From: Loktanella sp.
Lineage (GTDB): Bacteria; Pseudomonadota; Alphaproteobacteria; Rhodobacterales; Rhodobacteraceae
Length of the DNA stretch: 64,000 bases
Direction: 5' to 3'
Assembly: GCA_024635625.1 (NCBI GenBank)
Contig: JAGXIQ010000035.1
Span: forward strand, 1 to 64,000
In this document: piece by piece, positions 26,636 through 35,854 of the stretch
How the letters are laid out: every line of letters starts with the position of its first letter
Position numbering within the stretch: position 1 is the first letter of the stretch
Notes under the pieces: generated by a model
What the model was told of the DNA's origin: nothing
The model's database searches: none
What the model saw: only the letters and a program-made list of their open reading frames with translations
Made by a program: the position numbers and the translations under genes

Positions 26636-27640
26636 TCAGTCTCCGTCGAGCGAATTCAGGCCCATGCTTATGTCCAGCGTGGCACTTAGTTCGTTATGGG
26701 TATCGGCGCGCAACGCAATCAGGGCCGTTTGTAAGGTTTCCAACTTGAACCGTCCTGTGGAATCTTCGACGCCCGAAAAGTCGGGGTCATCCAGCGTGGC
26801 AGCCATTTCCTGCGCGCGAGCAAAGTCGCGGTAGGTGGCGGGGGCTTCGGCCGCGTCTGGCACCATTGCGCGGATTAGGTTGGCGTGGGCGGCCAACGAC
26901 AGTTCCAGATTGCGCTGCGATCGATCTGACACGCGTCCTTCGGCGCGTTTAGGGCGGGGGCGGTCGAAGGTCCCCATCGGCAGGCCCAACCGTTCGTCAA
27001 TATCGAACTGCATACTGGTCAGCAGTGCCGTAAATACGACTTGTCGCGTTTCACTGGCGTCCAGAAAGCGGGCGTTCCGCTTGGTGCCCGCCGTGCGCAT
27101 AACAGTGACAAAATCCGACTCCCACGCATCGCGGACGGTTTCGGCGGATTGCGCTAGATCCTGCGTCATTGCACGAACAAGTACGCAGCCCGGATCTCCG
27201 TCGCCGTAGGTGTTGAAGTCGGGATCGAACAGCATCGCCTCGACCGCATAAAGGCCGCGGGCCGAGATGGGCTGCGCTGGAAAGGTGTCAGCGTTTTCAA
27301 GCACCGGGTCTTGCCCTGTCAGGATGCGTGACAATGCGCGGGGGCGGTGGCCATCGGTGTCTGGCCAGAAGGCGATCGCCTGGCGCCGGCTACCCTGTTC
27401 CAGCGGGCCAAACCATAGGTCCTGTACGCCCAGCCAAGCATCCATCGCGTCGTTCCACGCTCCGCGTAGTTCCGCGTTGTTCGGCGTGCAGTCCGCGATA
27501 GCGGCAATGGCAAGTTCAGCCGTCGTTGCGGCGAAGGTTTCGACGTTTGGCATTACAAACTGATTCAAAACGCGATCAACAGCATCGTCGGCGTTGGCCT
27601 GCAGGGGCAGGATAAGAAGGGCTAGCAATGTCAGGCGCAT
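26636..27640 (-). CDS. Imelysin-family periplasmic protein (second copy)
   Basis: 334 residues with a signal peptide (MRLTLLALLILPLQANA) and an all-helical imelysin (M75-like) domain. The helix around WNDAMDAWLGVQDLWFGPLE and the segment GLYAVEAMLFD correspond to the GxHxxE region of imelysins, but here the motif reads LYAVEAMLF, with the His replaced. This places it in the divergent group without the canonical metal motif. It is thought to take part in iron handling at the cell surface or periplasm. The ATG is one base after the upstream gene. Confidence 0.85.
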   Translation of the reverse strand: MRLTLLALLILPLQANADDAVDRVLNQFVMPNVETFAATTAELAIAAIADCTPNNAELRGAWNDAMDAWLGVQDLWFGPLEQGSRRQAIAFWPDTDGHRPRALSRILTGQDPVLENADTFPAQPISARGLYAVEAMLFDPDFNTYGDGDPGCVLVRAMTQDLAQSAETVRDAWESDFVTVMRTAGTKRNARFLDASETRQVVFTALLTSMQFDIDERLGLPMGTFDRPRPKRAEGRVSDRSQRNLELSLAAHANLIRAMVPDAAEAPATYRDFARAQEMAATLDDPDFSGVEDSTGRFKLETLQTALIALRADTHNELSATLDISMGLNSLDGD

Positions 27641-27641
27641 G

Positions 27642-29198
27642 TCACAGGCTTTCCAGATAGGCGATCAGGGCGTCGCGGTCGTCTTTGGGTAGGTCCACAA
27701 TTGTGTTACGTGCTGCCTTGGCCTCGCCTCCGTGCCATAAGATTGCCTCCATCAGGGTCTGGGCGCGTCCGTCGTGCAGGAATGTGGCGTGGCCAATGAC
27801 CTGTTCCGTTAGACCGATACCCCAAAGTGGGGCGGTGCGCCATTCGGTGCCCGTAGCGCGGCCTTCGGGGCGGTGATCGGCCAGCCCTTCGCCCATGTCA
27901 TGCAACAACATATCGGTATAGGGCCAGATCAACTGAAAGCTTTGTGCGCTATCATCTGCATCGCGGCCTGTTACGAATTTTGGCGTGTGGCAGGATGTGC
28001 AGCCAGCATCATAGAAAACTTCCTTGCCCCGCAGAACCTGCGGCGCCGCCAAATCTCGACGCTCTGGTACGCCCAGATTGCGGGCGTAGAAAGTGACAAG
28101 GTCAAGGCTATCTGCACTTACTTCGACGCCCGTTTCGGGATCTGCACCAGAAGGTGCAGCGCGGCAGGCGGCCTGGGCTATTGTGCAGTCACCAGCCGAG
28201 TCGGTGTCTAGGGGGCTGGATAGCCCCATATCACTGGCGAAGGCCGCAGCAGATTGTTCACGCACGCTGGGCATGCCAGCTTTGTGGCCAAAACGGCCCA
28301 GCATTGGCACACCGAATTCGGCAGAAATAACCATGTTCGCCCTGCCGGAAATGCCATCGCCGTCGGCATCATCAGGGTCCGCATTGGCCAGAATATCTGC
28401 GACAGGGATCGATTCCAGTAAACCCAGACCAATCATCTGTTGCGCAACACGCGGCGAGGTCATCAGATCAGAAGACACCGGACCGTAGGCCGGATTAGTA
28501 ATGCTGTAATATGGATCACGCAGGTTCACGACCTCTCCGCCCGACAGCGTCACGGGGCGGTCTGTGTATTCTGTTTGTATCCGCGCCTCGGCAGGGATGC
28601 CGGGTAGGCTGAAAGATTGGAGTTGGCCACCGTAAACCGGGTCCGGTGTAGTGGCGATCCAGTCGGCGATCTCGGCCATTTCGGATGACACGTCTGTTGG
28701 CACAGACAAACGCAAGAACAATGAAACCGGCGCTTCCTTTGCATCCATCGGGGGTCTGCCACGTCCGTCTTTGACGTGACAGGCCTGACAGGCGCCGGCG
28801 TTCAACAGCGGTCCCAGACCATCAGAGGCGGCGGTGGATGCGGGGGCCGAAACCCAGTTGCGGGTGAATAGTCCGTTGCCAAGGTTGAAGGTCATACGCC
28901 CTTCCAGCCTGATATTGGCCGAAGGGTCAGAGAAGGCGTCGGCGGTCGATCTGGCCCGTACGGTAGCAGCACCAGCGGGTTTCTCCTCGAACCGTTCGGG
29001 GGCAGAAAAGTCAGTAGTGGAGGCCGTTGCTTTTGCAATCCGTGCGGCCTCTTCTGCTGTGCGCGGCAGCATCGGCACCTGCAGGTCAGATAGCGGTGCG
29101 GCCGCAGTCCCGGTTGGGATCGCGGCCATAAGCGCAAAAAGGGGAAGAGCCACTGGGCCGGCACGATGGCCGACCCATTTGCGAAAAAGCGATGTCAT
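27642..29198 (-). CDS. Di-haem oxidoreductase (DUF1111), thiol-oxidoreductase-like
   Basis: 518 residues, exported (hydrophobic segment around residues 14-33), with two c-type haem sites: CQACH (around residue 137) and CTSCH (around residue 400). The spacing and flanking sequences (LLNAGACQACHVKDGRGRPP, then ATFLHDGRAQTLMEAILWHGGEA near the C-terminus) fit the DUF1111 di-haem peroxidase-like family that accompanies imelysins in iron-uptake operons. It may pass electrons to reduce or oxidise iron in the periplasm. It overlaps the preceding imelysin gene by four bases. Confidence 0.9.
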   Translation of the reverse strand: MTSLFRKWVGHRAGPVALPLFALMAAIPTGTAAAPLSDLQVPMLPRTAEEAARIAKATASTTDFSAPERFEEKPAGAATVRARSTADAFSDPSANIRLEGRMTFNLGNGLFTRNWVSAPASTAASDGLGPLLNAGACQACHVKDGRGRPPMDAKEAPVSLFLRLSVPTDVSSEMAEIADWIATTPDPVYGGQLQSFSLPGIPAEARIQTEYTDRPVTLSGGEVVNLRDPYYSITNPAYGPVSSDLMTSPRVAQQMIGLGLLESIPVADILANADPDDADGDGISGRANMVISAEFGVPMLGRFGHKAGMPSVREQSAAAFASDMGLSSPLDTDSAGDCTIAQAACRAAPSGADPETGVEVSADSLDLVTFYARNLGVPERRDLAAPQVLRGKEVFYDAGCTSCHTPKFVTGRDADDSAQSFQLIWPYTDMLLHDMGEGLADHRPEGRATGTEWRTAPLWGIGLTEQVIGHATFLHDGRAQTLMEAILWHGGEAKAARNTIVDLPKDDRDALIAYLESL

Positions 29199-30454
29199 TG
29201 AAACACGTCACCGCCAGCTTCGAGTGTCTCGTCGCCTTCGACGACCACGCCCGCGACGTTCAGCGCCCGAGAGACACGCTCGATCGAGCGCGACTGTTCC
29301 ACCAATCCGTCGATCAGCGGGTTAATCAAGGCTTCGCCTTCGGTATTTCCGACCTGCAACATCATATCGTAGTTCATGCCGTCTGCCTGTGCCGCTCGCA
29401 AGCCATCTGCAGTCGCGAGCGTTGTTGCCATTTGCTCGGTCAAGGTTTCTGCCAATTTTGCATTCGCCGTTGCCACGACATCACGCAGCGCGGGCCCTGA
29501 AACAACAGAACCGTCCGTCCGCGTGTAGCTGCCAAGGTAGACGTTCTGCATCCCAAGCACGTCGTGGTAGTGGCTGCTGGGGGTGTTGTCTGAAAAGCAG
29601 TCATGCTCTTCTTCGGGATCGTGCAGGATCAAGCCCAGTTTGACGCGCTGACCAGCCATTTCGCCATAAGACAGGTTGCCGATACCGGTTAGCATCGCCG
29701 CGATTCCAGCCTGTGGATCGGCGGTCAGTGCCGTGCGTGCCGCGCCGTCAGTGTCCCATTGATCGACCATAAAACGAAGGTCGTCGACGAGTAGATCGGT
29801 CGCGACGTTTAGATAGGTCGCACGGCGATCGCAGTTATCGTTCGTGCAATCGTCGCCTTTTGCAAAGTCAGTATAAGGACGTTGGCCAGCGATGGGCGCG
29901 TCGCTAATCAAATCTTGCCCCCACAACAGGAATTCGATGGCGTGGTAGCCGGTGGCGACGTTGGCTTCGCTGCCGTCGGCTTCTTGCAGGATATCGGACA
30001 GCAGCGCAGGCGTAATGTCGGTGGCATCGACGTCCTGCCCGGAAAGGGTGAACCGAGGCGTCGCAATAACGTTCAACTGGGCGAATTCATTTTCACCAGT
30101 GCCAAAATAACCTGGTGCGACGACGTCAATCAGGCCTTCGTCCAGCGGCCACGCGTTCACTTTACCCTCCCAATCGTCGACGATTGGGTTTCCGAAACGG
30201 AAAACCTCTGTCTGCATGTAGGGATCGCGAGCCTTGAGCCACGCGGTACGAGCCGCGTTTAGCGTCTCTTCGGACGGGGCATCGGTTAGGGTCGCAATCG
30301 CATCCTTCAGGGACAGTGCGGTGGACAGGCTGTCCTCATATGTCGTCTCGGCGATATCAGCGTAGTTTGACACGACATCGGCCATCCGGTCATCGGCCAC
30401 GGCAGACGTCGCCACCCCCGCGACTGTCATCAAAGTGATACTTGCGAGTTTCAT
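29195..30454 (-). CDS. Imelysin-family iron-regulated protein
   Basis: 419 residues with a signal peptide (MKLASITLMTVAGVATSAVA). The canonical imelysin motif is present as GYHAIEFLLWGQD (about residues 170-182), where His and Glu are the presumed metal ligands. Typical family segments also appear in ARTAWLKARDPYMQTEVFRF and in SGPALRDVV. Related proteins such as ICMP and EfeO-like lipoproteins are induced by iron limitation and assist iron acquisition. It is the first gene of the operon. A possible iron-responsive site lies 44 bases upstream. Confidence 0.92.
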   Translation of the reverse strand: MKLASITLMTVAGVATSAVADDRMADVVSNYADIAETTYEDSLSTALSLKDAIATLTDAPSEETLNAARTAWLKARDPYMQTEVFRFGNPIVDDWEGKVNAWPLDEGLIDVVAPGYFGTGENEFAQLNVIATPRFTLSGQDVDATDITPALLSDILQEADGSEANVATGYHAIEFLLWGQDLISDAPIAGQRPYTDFAKGDDCTNDNCDRRATYLNVATDLLVDDLRFMVDQWDTDGAARTALTADPQAGIAAMLTGIGNLSYGEMAGQRVKLGLILHDPEEEHDCFSDNTPSSHYHDVLGMQNVYLGSYTRTDGSVVSGPALRDVVATANAKLAETLTEQMATTLATADGLRAAQADGMNYDMMLQVGNTEGEALINPLIDGLVEQSRSIERVSRALNVAGVVVEGDETLEAGGDVFQ

Positions 30455-30497
30455 ACCGGGGGTGTCCTTGGAATCGAAATTTGTGATGCGCTTAAGT

Positions 30498-30512
30498 AGA
30501 CAAAATTAGTCA
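30498..30512. promoter_or_regulatory. Possible iron-responsive (RirA-like) operator
   Basis: AGACAAAATTAGTCA upstream of the imelysin operon matches five of six fixed positions of TGA-N9-TCA, the iron-Rhodo-box pattern as I recall it. Its place 44-58 bases before the ATG in an A/T-rich stretch suits repressor control by iron. The short pattern could occur by chance. Confidence 0.35.
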
Positions 30513-30687
30513 GGTAAATAAACCCGACAAATTTACTTTTTGACGCGGTTCCAAGCTAATGCCGATGGTTTCAATACTGGGCAAAGTAGGTCAGGTGCCC
30601 CCCTGCGAACAAGGTTAGACACCAATTTTGCTATTTAGGTCCGGTGTGAGTGTAGGGACTGGTGGGGTAGTGCCACCCGCCAAAAAA

Positions 30688-31563
30688 TCAGATTTTCAAA
30701 AGCCTGCGCGCGTTATCCTTCAGGATTTTCGGGATCACGTGCGGTTTCATATCCAGCTTTTCGAAGTCCGCCAGCCAACGGTCCGGCGTGATCGCGGGCC
30801 AGTCAGACCCGAACAGCATCTTGTCCTGCAAAATAGAGTTGCAGTACTGCACAAGGATCGGCGGGAAGTATTTGGGCGACCACCCAGATAGGTCGATATA
30901 AACGTTAGGTTTATGTTGGGCGACGGCCAAGGCTTCTTCCTGCCAAGGAAAGCTGGGATGTGCGGCGATAATCGGCATGTCGGGGAAGTCGACGGCCAGA
31001 TCATCAAGGTGCATCGGGTTAGAGTACTTCAACCGCATTCCCATGCCGCCTCGCATACCCGACCCCACGCCCGTCTGTCCGGTGTGAAACAATGTAATAG
31101 CCCCTTCGTCGGCAATCGCCTCAATCAGGGGATAGGCGCTGCGGTCGTTGGGGTAGAAGCCCTGCATCGTTGGGTGAAACTTGAACCCCTTTACGCCGAA
31201 ATCGCGGACCAGACGCCTTGCCTCGCGCGCCCCGGCGCGACCCTTGGCTGGATCAATAGAGGCGAAAGGGATCATGATGTCGTCGTTTTCGGCCGCGATG
31301 CGGGCGACTTCTTCGTTGGAATAACGGCGAAAACCGGTTTCACGTTCGGCATCGACCGGGAAGATAACGCAGGCGATCTGGCGCTCGCGGTAATAGTCGG
31401 CGGTTTGCTGGACGGAAGGCAGCATACCTTCGACCCCGGCGGGATTCTTAAAGTACTTCGCCATACCCGCCTGAAATTCATCGTAACCGTCGTCGCGCGT
31501 GCCGCAGCATGGCTCTTCTGCGTGGACGTGAAAGTCGATGGCTTTGATGTTGTCTAGGTTCAT
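30688..31563 (-). CDS. Amidohydrolase-family hydrolase, CouO-like
   Basis: 291 residues of the Amidohydro_2 family. Metal-binding elements are DFHVHAEE, GFKFHPT, IIAAHPSFPW and LFGSDWPAITP. In Rhodococcus an amidohydrolase of this type (CouO) hydrolyses the 4-hydroxyphenyl-beta-ketoacyl-CoA intermediate of hydroxycinnamate breakdown. The operon here, crotonase-MarR-amidohydrolase opposite feruloyl-CoA synthase, supports the same role. The ATG overlaps the marR stop by four bases. It ends the operon. Confidence 0.82.
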   Translation of the reverse strand: MNLDNIKAIDFHVHAEEPCCGTRDDGYDEFQAGMAKYFKNPAGVEGMLPSVQQTADYYRERQIACVIFPVDAERETGFRRYSNEEVARIAAENDDIMIPFASIDPAKGRAGAREARRLVRDFGVKGFKFHPTMQGFYPNDRSAYPLIEAIADEGAITLFHTGQTGVGSGMRGGMGMRLKYSNPMHLDDLAVDFPDMPIIAAHPSFPWQEEALAVAQHKPNVYIDLSGWSPKYFPPILVQYCNSILQDKMLFGSDWPAITPDRWLADFEKLDMKPHVIPKILKDNARRLLKI

Positions 31564-32048
31564 GTCGTCTCCTTCGGCGTAAAGCCGCAGTATTTCATCA
31601 GCAACTTGGCCAATTGCCGCGATTCATCCGGTGTCAGGTCACTGTCATGATAGTCGTTGACCCCAAAAAAGTGCGCCTGCTGGTCCAGCACGAAAGCCTG
31701 ACCTTTTTCCGTCAGTTGTAGATGCACCGACCTGCGGTCCGCGTCGGGAACGTGACGGGCGACCATGCTGGACTCTTCCAGCCGCCGGATCGTTTTTGTC
31801 ATATGCGCGGGCTTAATGTTCAGTGTCTGCGCCAATCGCCCCTGCCGGATACCTGGGTTCAGGTGGATGACCCAAAGGATCGAAAATTCGCCGGGTCGCA
31901 GATTGGTTTCGCCGAAGCGTTTGTAAAATTTGTCGAACCCGCGCAGCTGGGCAATCCGCATCAGGAAGCCGAGAGAATGAGCGAGCGCGCCAACGTTCAC
32001 ATGCTTGTCGTCTGCCAGCAGGGGTGCCTCTGCCTGATCAGTCATCAC
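31560..32048 (-). CDS. MarR-family regulator of hydroxycinnamate catabolism
   Basis: 162 residues with a MarR winged helix (GRLAQTLNIKPAHMTKTIRRLEESSMVARH, then DRRSVHLQLTEKGQAF). Regulators of this family near feruloyl-CoA synthase genes (FerR/CouR type) are repressors released by hydroxycinnamoyl-CoA thioesters. The gene sits between crotonase and amidohydrolase with four-base overlaps on both sides. Its likely target is the divergent promoter region 32840-32939. The second Met (32045) is an equally possible start. Confidence 0.88.
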   Translation of the reverse strand: MMTDQAEAPLLADDKHVNVGALAHSLGFLMRIAQLRGFDKFYKRFGETNLRPGEFSILWVIHLNPGIRQGRLAQTLNIKPAHMTKTIRRLEESSMVARHVPDADRRSVHLQLTEKGQAFVLDQQAHFFGVNDYHDSDLTPDESRQLAKLLMKYCGFTPKETT

Positions 32049-32839
32049 GTCTGCCCCGGTGCCTTAACCTTGCCTTTTCCACGCTGAAGGAAATCGTTAA
32101 GGCGGGCCTCTGCCTCTGGTGTCGTGGCGGCAAATGACGAAACAAAACTTTCAACGAAAAGCCCGTCGTCAGCGGCCATTTGGTTAATGCGCGGCAGGGC
32201 ATTGATCACGGCATAATTCGAAAAGCTAGAGTTCGTCGCTGCCTGTTCTGCAAGCTCTATTGCGGTCTCTAATGCTTCACCTTTGGGGACGACGTATTGC
32301 ACCATGTTCCAACGTTCGCCCAATGTGGCATCAACGGATCGGCCAGTCAGCATCATGTCGGCCATCCGTGCAACACCCGTCAGCCGCGCGATCCGGACTG
32401 ATCCCCCACCGCCGACAAAGATGCCGCGCTGGCCTTCCGGCAGGGCAAAAAATGTGCTTTCGTCCGCGATGCGAACCTGCGTCGCCGCCGCAAGTTCAAG
32501 GCCACCACCCACCACCGCGCCGTGCAGGGCGGCGAACCACGGGATCGGGCCAAATTCGATCTGGGAAAAAACCTCGTGCCAACGGCGACTGTTCTGGACG
32601 CCTTCCATCGGCGATTTCTTGACGTGCTCGCCCAGATCCAGCCCAGCGCAAAAATGGGGGCCATGCCCGAATAGCACGGCGGCCCGGGCGGTATCGCGGG
32701 CGCGGCGTACGTTCACCTCAATCTCGTTCACGAAACGGTCGCTAATCGCGTTACGCTTTGCGGGGCGGTTAAGGCCGACGAGGGCCACATCGCCGCGCAT
32801 TTCGAATGTTACAAGCTGTGTGTCGTTATGGTCGCTCAC
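32045..32839 (-). CDS. Crotonase/enoyl-CoA hydratase-family protein (feruloyl-CoA hydratase candidate)
   Basis: 264 residues from a GTG start at 32839, chosen because AAGGA precedes it by nine bases; an ATG at 32869 without a site is the alternative. Crotonase oxyanion-hole elements are HGPHFCAGLDLGE and HGAVVGGGLELAAA, and the catalytic-type Glu is in ALPEGQRGI. In context it should hydrate feruloyl- or coumaroyl-CoA, but it differs from the classical hydratase-lyase, so hydration without chain cleavage (as in the Cou pathway) is likelier. It is first in the operon. Confidence 0.82.
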   Translation of the reverse strand: MSDHNDTQLVTFEMRGDVALVGLNRPAKRNAISDRFVNEIEVNVRRARDTARAAVLFGHGPHFCAGLDLGEHVKKSPMEGVQNSRRWHEVFSQIEFGPIPWFAALHGAVVGGGLELAAATQVRIADESTFFALPEGQRGIFVGGGGSVRIARLTGVARMADMMLTGRSVDATLGERWNMVQYVVPKGEALETAIELAEQAATNSSFSNYAVINALPRINQMAADDGLFVESFVSSFAATTPEAEARLNDFLQRGKGKVKAPGQT

Positions 32840-32884
32840 GTCGTTTTGTCCTTCGATAATCAAAAGCATCCTATGGTCAAAAAT

Positions 32885-32896
32885 TTTCCTTGGAAA
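32885..32896. promoter_or_regulatory. Candidate MarR operator between the divergent ferulate genes
   Basis: TTTCC-TT-GGAAA forms an inverted repeat in the 100-base gap between the crotonase gene and the feruloyl-CoA synthase gene, in an A/T-rich stretch that must hold both promoters. MarR dimers bind such short palindromes, but no consensus was available to test. Confidence 0.35.
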
Positions 32897-32939
32897 CTAT
32901 TTTCTTGTAACTAATACTGCCCAAAGCGGAGGAGTAACG

Positions 32940-34802
32940 ATGACCGAGATGAACGACATCCCTATGCGCGATGTGGCCTTATGGCAGCCAGAGGTGGCGA
33001 TGGAAGAACGCGCCGATGGCACAGTTCTGATCTGGCGCAAGGATCCGCTGGGCGCCTATCCTGATCGACTGTCAGACCGGATTCTTAACTGGGGCAAGAT
33101 ACGCCCCGATCACACATGGATGGCCGAACGGAACGTCGACGGTGATTGGGTTAAGATCGATTACGCGACTTTGGCCGATCTTATGCCGCGCGTCGGGACG
33201 GCTTTGTTGGATCACGGTCTGACCGTGGATCGGCCGTTGCTGATCCTGTCGGGGAATTCGACGGGCCACGCCATCGCAGCCTTGTCTGCGCAATATGTTG
33301 GTGTCCCTTCTGCGGCCGTGGCCCCGGTCTATGCATTGGTCAGTGCCGATTTTGCAAAGTTGCGCAGCATCGCAGCACAGATCACCCCCGGTGCGATATT
33401 CGTAGAAAATGCCACCCTTTACGCCAAAGCGATTACGTCGGTCTTTGACCCAGATATTCCCGTCTTTGCGGTCACAGGGACGCTGCCCGACCGTGCCGTT
33501 TTGCCATGGGCGCACGTCATGGCGACCCCGCCCGCGCAAAAGGCAAATGACGCAATGTTGGCAACTGGTCCGGATACCGTGGCGAAGTTCATGTTTACGT
33601 CTGGTACGACGGGGTCGCCAAAGGCGGTCATTCAGACCCAGCGAATGCTGTGTGCGAACCAACAGATGGTGTTGAATTGCTACGCCTACATGCGGGATGA
33701 ACCGCCAGTCGTCGTCGATTGGGCGCCGTGGAACCATGTCGCGTCTGGCAGCAAAGTATTCAACATGGTGCTTTACAATGGCGGAACCTACTACATCGAC
33801 GCTGGCAAGCCGACGCCTGATGGCATGAAGGACACGATACGTAACCTGCACGATATCTCTCCGACGTGGTATTTTAATGTGCCTGCGGGATACGAACGAC
33901 TGGTCACAGAGATGGAACGCGATACCGCTCTGCGTGACGCGTTCTTTCGCCGCGTCAAAATGGTCTTCTATGCGGGCGCAGGACTGGCTGCGCATACATG
34001 GCAAAGGCTTGCGGCGTTGTCCGTGGCTGCCACGGGACAAAGGGTGCTGCTGGCGACGGGGCTAGGTGCGACTGAAACCGCGCCTTTCGCGCTGTTCTGC
34101 ACCGAACCGCAGGACGCTCCCGGCAATTGCGGTATTCCCGCACAAGGGATCACGATGAAGCTGGTGCCAAATGGGACAAAGATGGAACTTCGACTGAAAG
34201 GCCCCAATGTGACACCCGGCTATTGGCGCGATCCCCAACGCACTGCAGAGGCTTTTGACGAAGAAGGCTTTTACCGCATGGGCGATGCGATGCGCTTTGC
34301 TTCGCCCGGTGATGCGGCACGAGGTTTCATCTTTGACGGCCGCACGGCCGAGAATTTTAAGCTGCGCACGGGCACATGGGTCGCAGTCGGGGCGTTGCGC
34401 GCGGCATTGGTTGACACGCTGGGCGGATTGATGCGCGACGCGGTTATTACGGGCGAAGATCGCGCCGAACTGGGCGCGCTATTGATCCCTTACCGTCCGG
34501 CGGTCGAGGCGTTGGTCGCGGGCGGTGCCGACATGGATGATGCCACGTTATTCACGCACCCCGCGCTGCGGAAACGGCTGACGGATGTGCTGAACGCCCA
34601 TGCCGCACAGGCTACGGGATCGGCCAGCCAGTTCATGCGCGCGCTGATTTTGACGACCCCTCTATCTTTTGACGCTGGAAAGGTGACAGACAAGGGATCG
34701 GTCAACCAACGCGCTGTTCTGCACCATCGCGCCGACATGGTGGCGCGTCTGTACAGCGACGATAGCGCGGTGATCAACTTGCGTCCGCCGTCGCGGACCT
34801 GA
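32940..34802 (+). CDS. fcs: Feruloyl-CoA synthase
   Basis: 620 residues of the acyl-CoA synthetase (ANL) superfamily. The AMP-binding P-loop is FMFTSGTTGSPK (217-228), with LLATGLGATETAPF and a C-terminal FIFDGRTAENFKLRTGTWV segment, all as in ATP-dependent feruloyl-CoA synthases. It activates ferulate, p-coumarate or caffeate to CoA thioesters in the cytoplasm. The start at 32940 has a GGAGGAG site; the frame is open much farther upstream, but that part is the shadow of the crotonase gene. It is divergent from the crotonase-marR-amidohydrolase operon. Confidence 0.93.
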   Translation: MTEMNDIPMRDVALWQPEVAMEERADGTVLIWRKDPLGAYPDRLSDRILNWGKIRPDHTWMAERNVDGDWVKIDYATLADLMPRVGTALLDHGLTVDRPLLILSGNSTGHAIAALSAQYVGVPSAAVAPVYALVSADFAKLRSIAAQITPGAIFVENATLYAKAITSVFDPDIPVFAVTGTLPDRAVLPWAHVMATPPAQKANDAMLATGPDTVAKFMFTSGTTGSPKAVIQTQRMLCANQQMVLNCYAYMRDEPPVVVDWAPWNHVASGSKVFNMVLYNGGTYYIDAGKPTPDGMKDTIRNLHDISPTWYFNVPAGYERLVTEMERDTALRDAFFRRVKMVFYAGAGLAAHTWQRLAALSVAATGQRVLLATGLGATETAPFALFCTEPQDAPGNCGIPAQGITMKLVPNGTKMELRLKGPNVTPGYWRDPQRTAEAFDEEGFYRMGDAMRFASPGDAARGFIFDGRTAENFKLRTGTWVAVGALRAALVDTLGGLMRDAVITGEDRAELGALLIPYRPAVEALVAGGADMDDATLFTHPALRKRLTDVLNAHAAQATGSASQFMRALILTTPLSFDAGKVTDKGSVNQRAVLHHRADMVARLYSDDSAVINLRPPSRT

Positions 34803-34836
34803 CCATCACGGGGATGATGACACGCATCATAGGTCG

Positions 34837-35751
34837 TCAGTCTAAATCATCGGCGTGTGATTGAAACGTCTGTGCGACCAACGCGCGGACCCATTTCAAC
34901 ATCTCTGAATGTTGCTTTTCGGCGGTCCAAACCAGCTGAAGGGGTAGTGTCACATCGACTGGGCAAGGGATAATCCGCAGCCGCTGTCCTACCTTTCGCG
35001 CCAGCGCCGCTGGCAGCGTAGCGACACGCTGAGAGCCGCGAACCAACTCCTCGATCCCGGCGGGGCTGGGAATGCGGATGCAGGCCCGCAGGTTGTGACC
35101 CATCTTTTCAAGCGCCGTCACATAATTTGACTTCCAGCGGCCACCGTAAGTCACAAGAATATGGTCCAGCGCCAGATAACGTTCCAATGTTAGCGGACCA
35201 CCTGCGTCAGGATGAGCGGGGTCCAGTAGGCAGGCATAATTGTCCGTTGTCAGGGTGCGGGTGTAAAAGACCGCGTCTTCGCGCTGAAACGGACCTATCA
35301 GCAGGTCGGCTTCTCGGTTCAGCAACTTTTCATGACCATTGCCAGAGGCGTCGACGATTTCGATCTGCATGTAAGGGGCGTGCCGCGTTAGCGCCGCCGC
35401 GATGCGCGGTACGATCAGCATGCGTTCGTAATAATTGCAGGCGACCACCAATCGTTCCGTCGTCGTGGCAGGGTCGAACCGACCAGCAGCGCGCAGGTCT
35501 TGAAATTCCCCAAGGAATCTTTCGGCAAATGCAATGACCATGTCGCAGCGATCGGTCGGCAGGGTCTGCCCCGCGACTCGCACGAACAGTGGATCGTCAA
35601 ATGCGTGCCGCAACTTGTCGACACCGTAGCTGACAACCGACTGGCTCACGTCAAGCGCTTCTGCTGCACGGGTGAAAGAGCGTTCGCGTGTGACCGTTAT
35701 CAACAGTTCAAACGCCCACAAATCAAGGTTGAACAAATTATTCTGGCTCAT
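34837..35751 (-). CDS. LysR-family transcriptional regulator
   Basis: 304 residues: N-terminal winged helix (LWAFELLITVTRERSFTRAAEALDVSQSVVSYGVDKL) followed by a LysR substrate-binding domain. It is divergent from the P450 gene with a 103-base gap, the classic layout for LysR control of the neighbour. The sequence FVRVAGQTLPTDRC follows the NodD/LinR-type pattern. Its inducer is unknown but is probably an aromatic compound given the context. It converges on the feruloyl-CoA synthase gene with a 34-base gap. Confidence 0.92.
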   Translation of the reverse strand: MSQNNLFNLDLWAFELLITVTRERSFTRAAEALDVSQSVVSYGVDKLRHAFDDPLFVRVAGQTLPTDRCDMVIAFAERFLGEFQDLRAAGRFDPATTTERLVVACNYYERMLIVPRIAAALTRHAPYMQIEIVDASGNGHEKLLNREADLLIGPFQREDAVFYTRTLTTDNYACLLDPAHPDAGGPLTLERYLALDHILVTYGGRWKSNYVTALEKMGHNLRACIRIPSPAGIEELVRGSQRVATLPAALARKVGQRLRIIPCPVDVTLPLQLVWTAEKQHSEMLKWVRALVAQTFQSHADDLD

Positions 35752-35854
35752 AGGTTACACTACGATCTGGAAATCAGATGGCAATCATCGGCTGGATGCT
35801 ATTTTAAGATGCAGCCGCGCGCTTTAGCGTGTTCCGATACCTTGGGAGGGGGAA

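Noticed and set aside
32283-32939. Long plus-strand extension of the feruloyl-CoA synthase frame
   Set aside because: It lies opposite the crotonase gene, has Arg/Ser/Pro-rich shadow composition, and the real start at 32940 has a strong GGAGGAG site.
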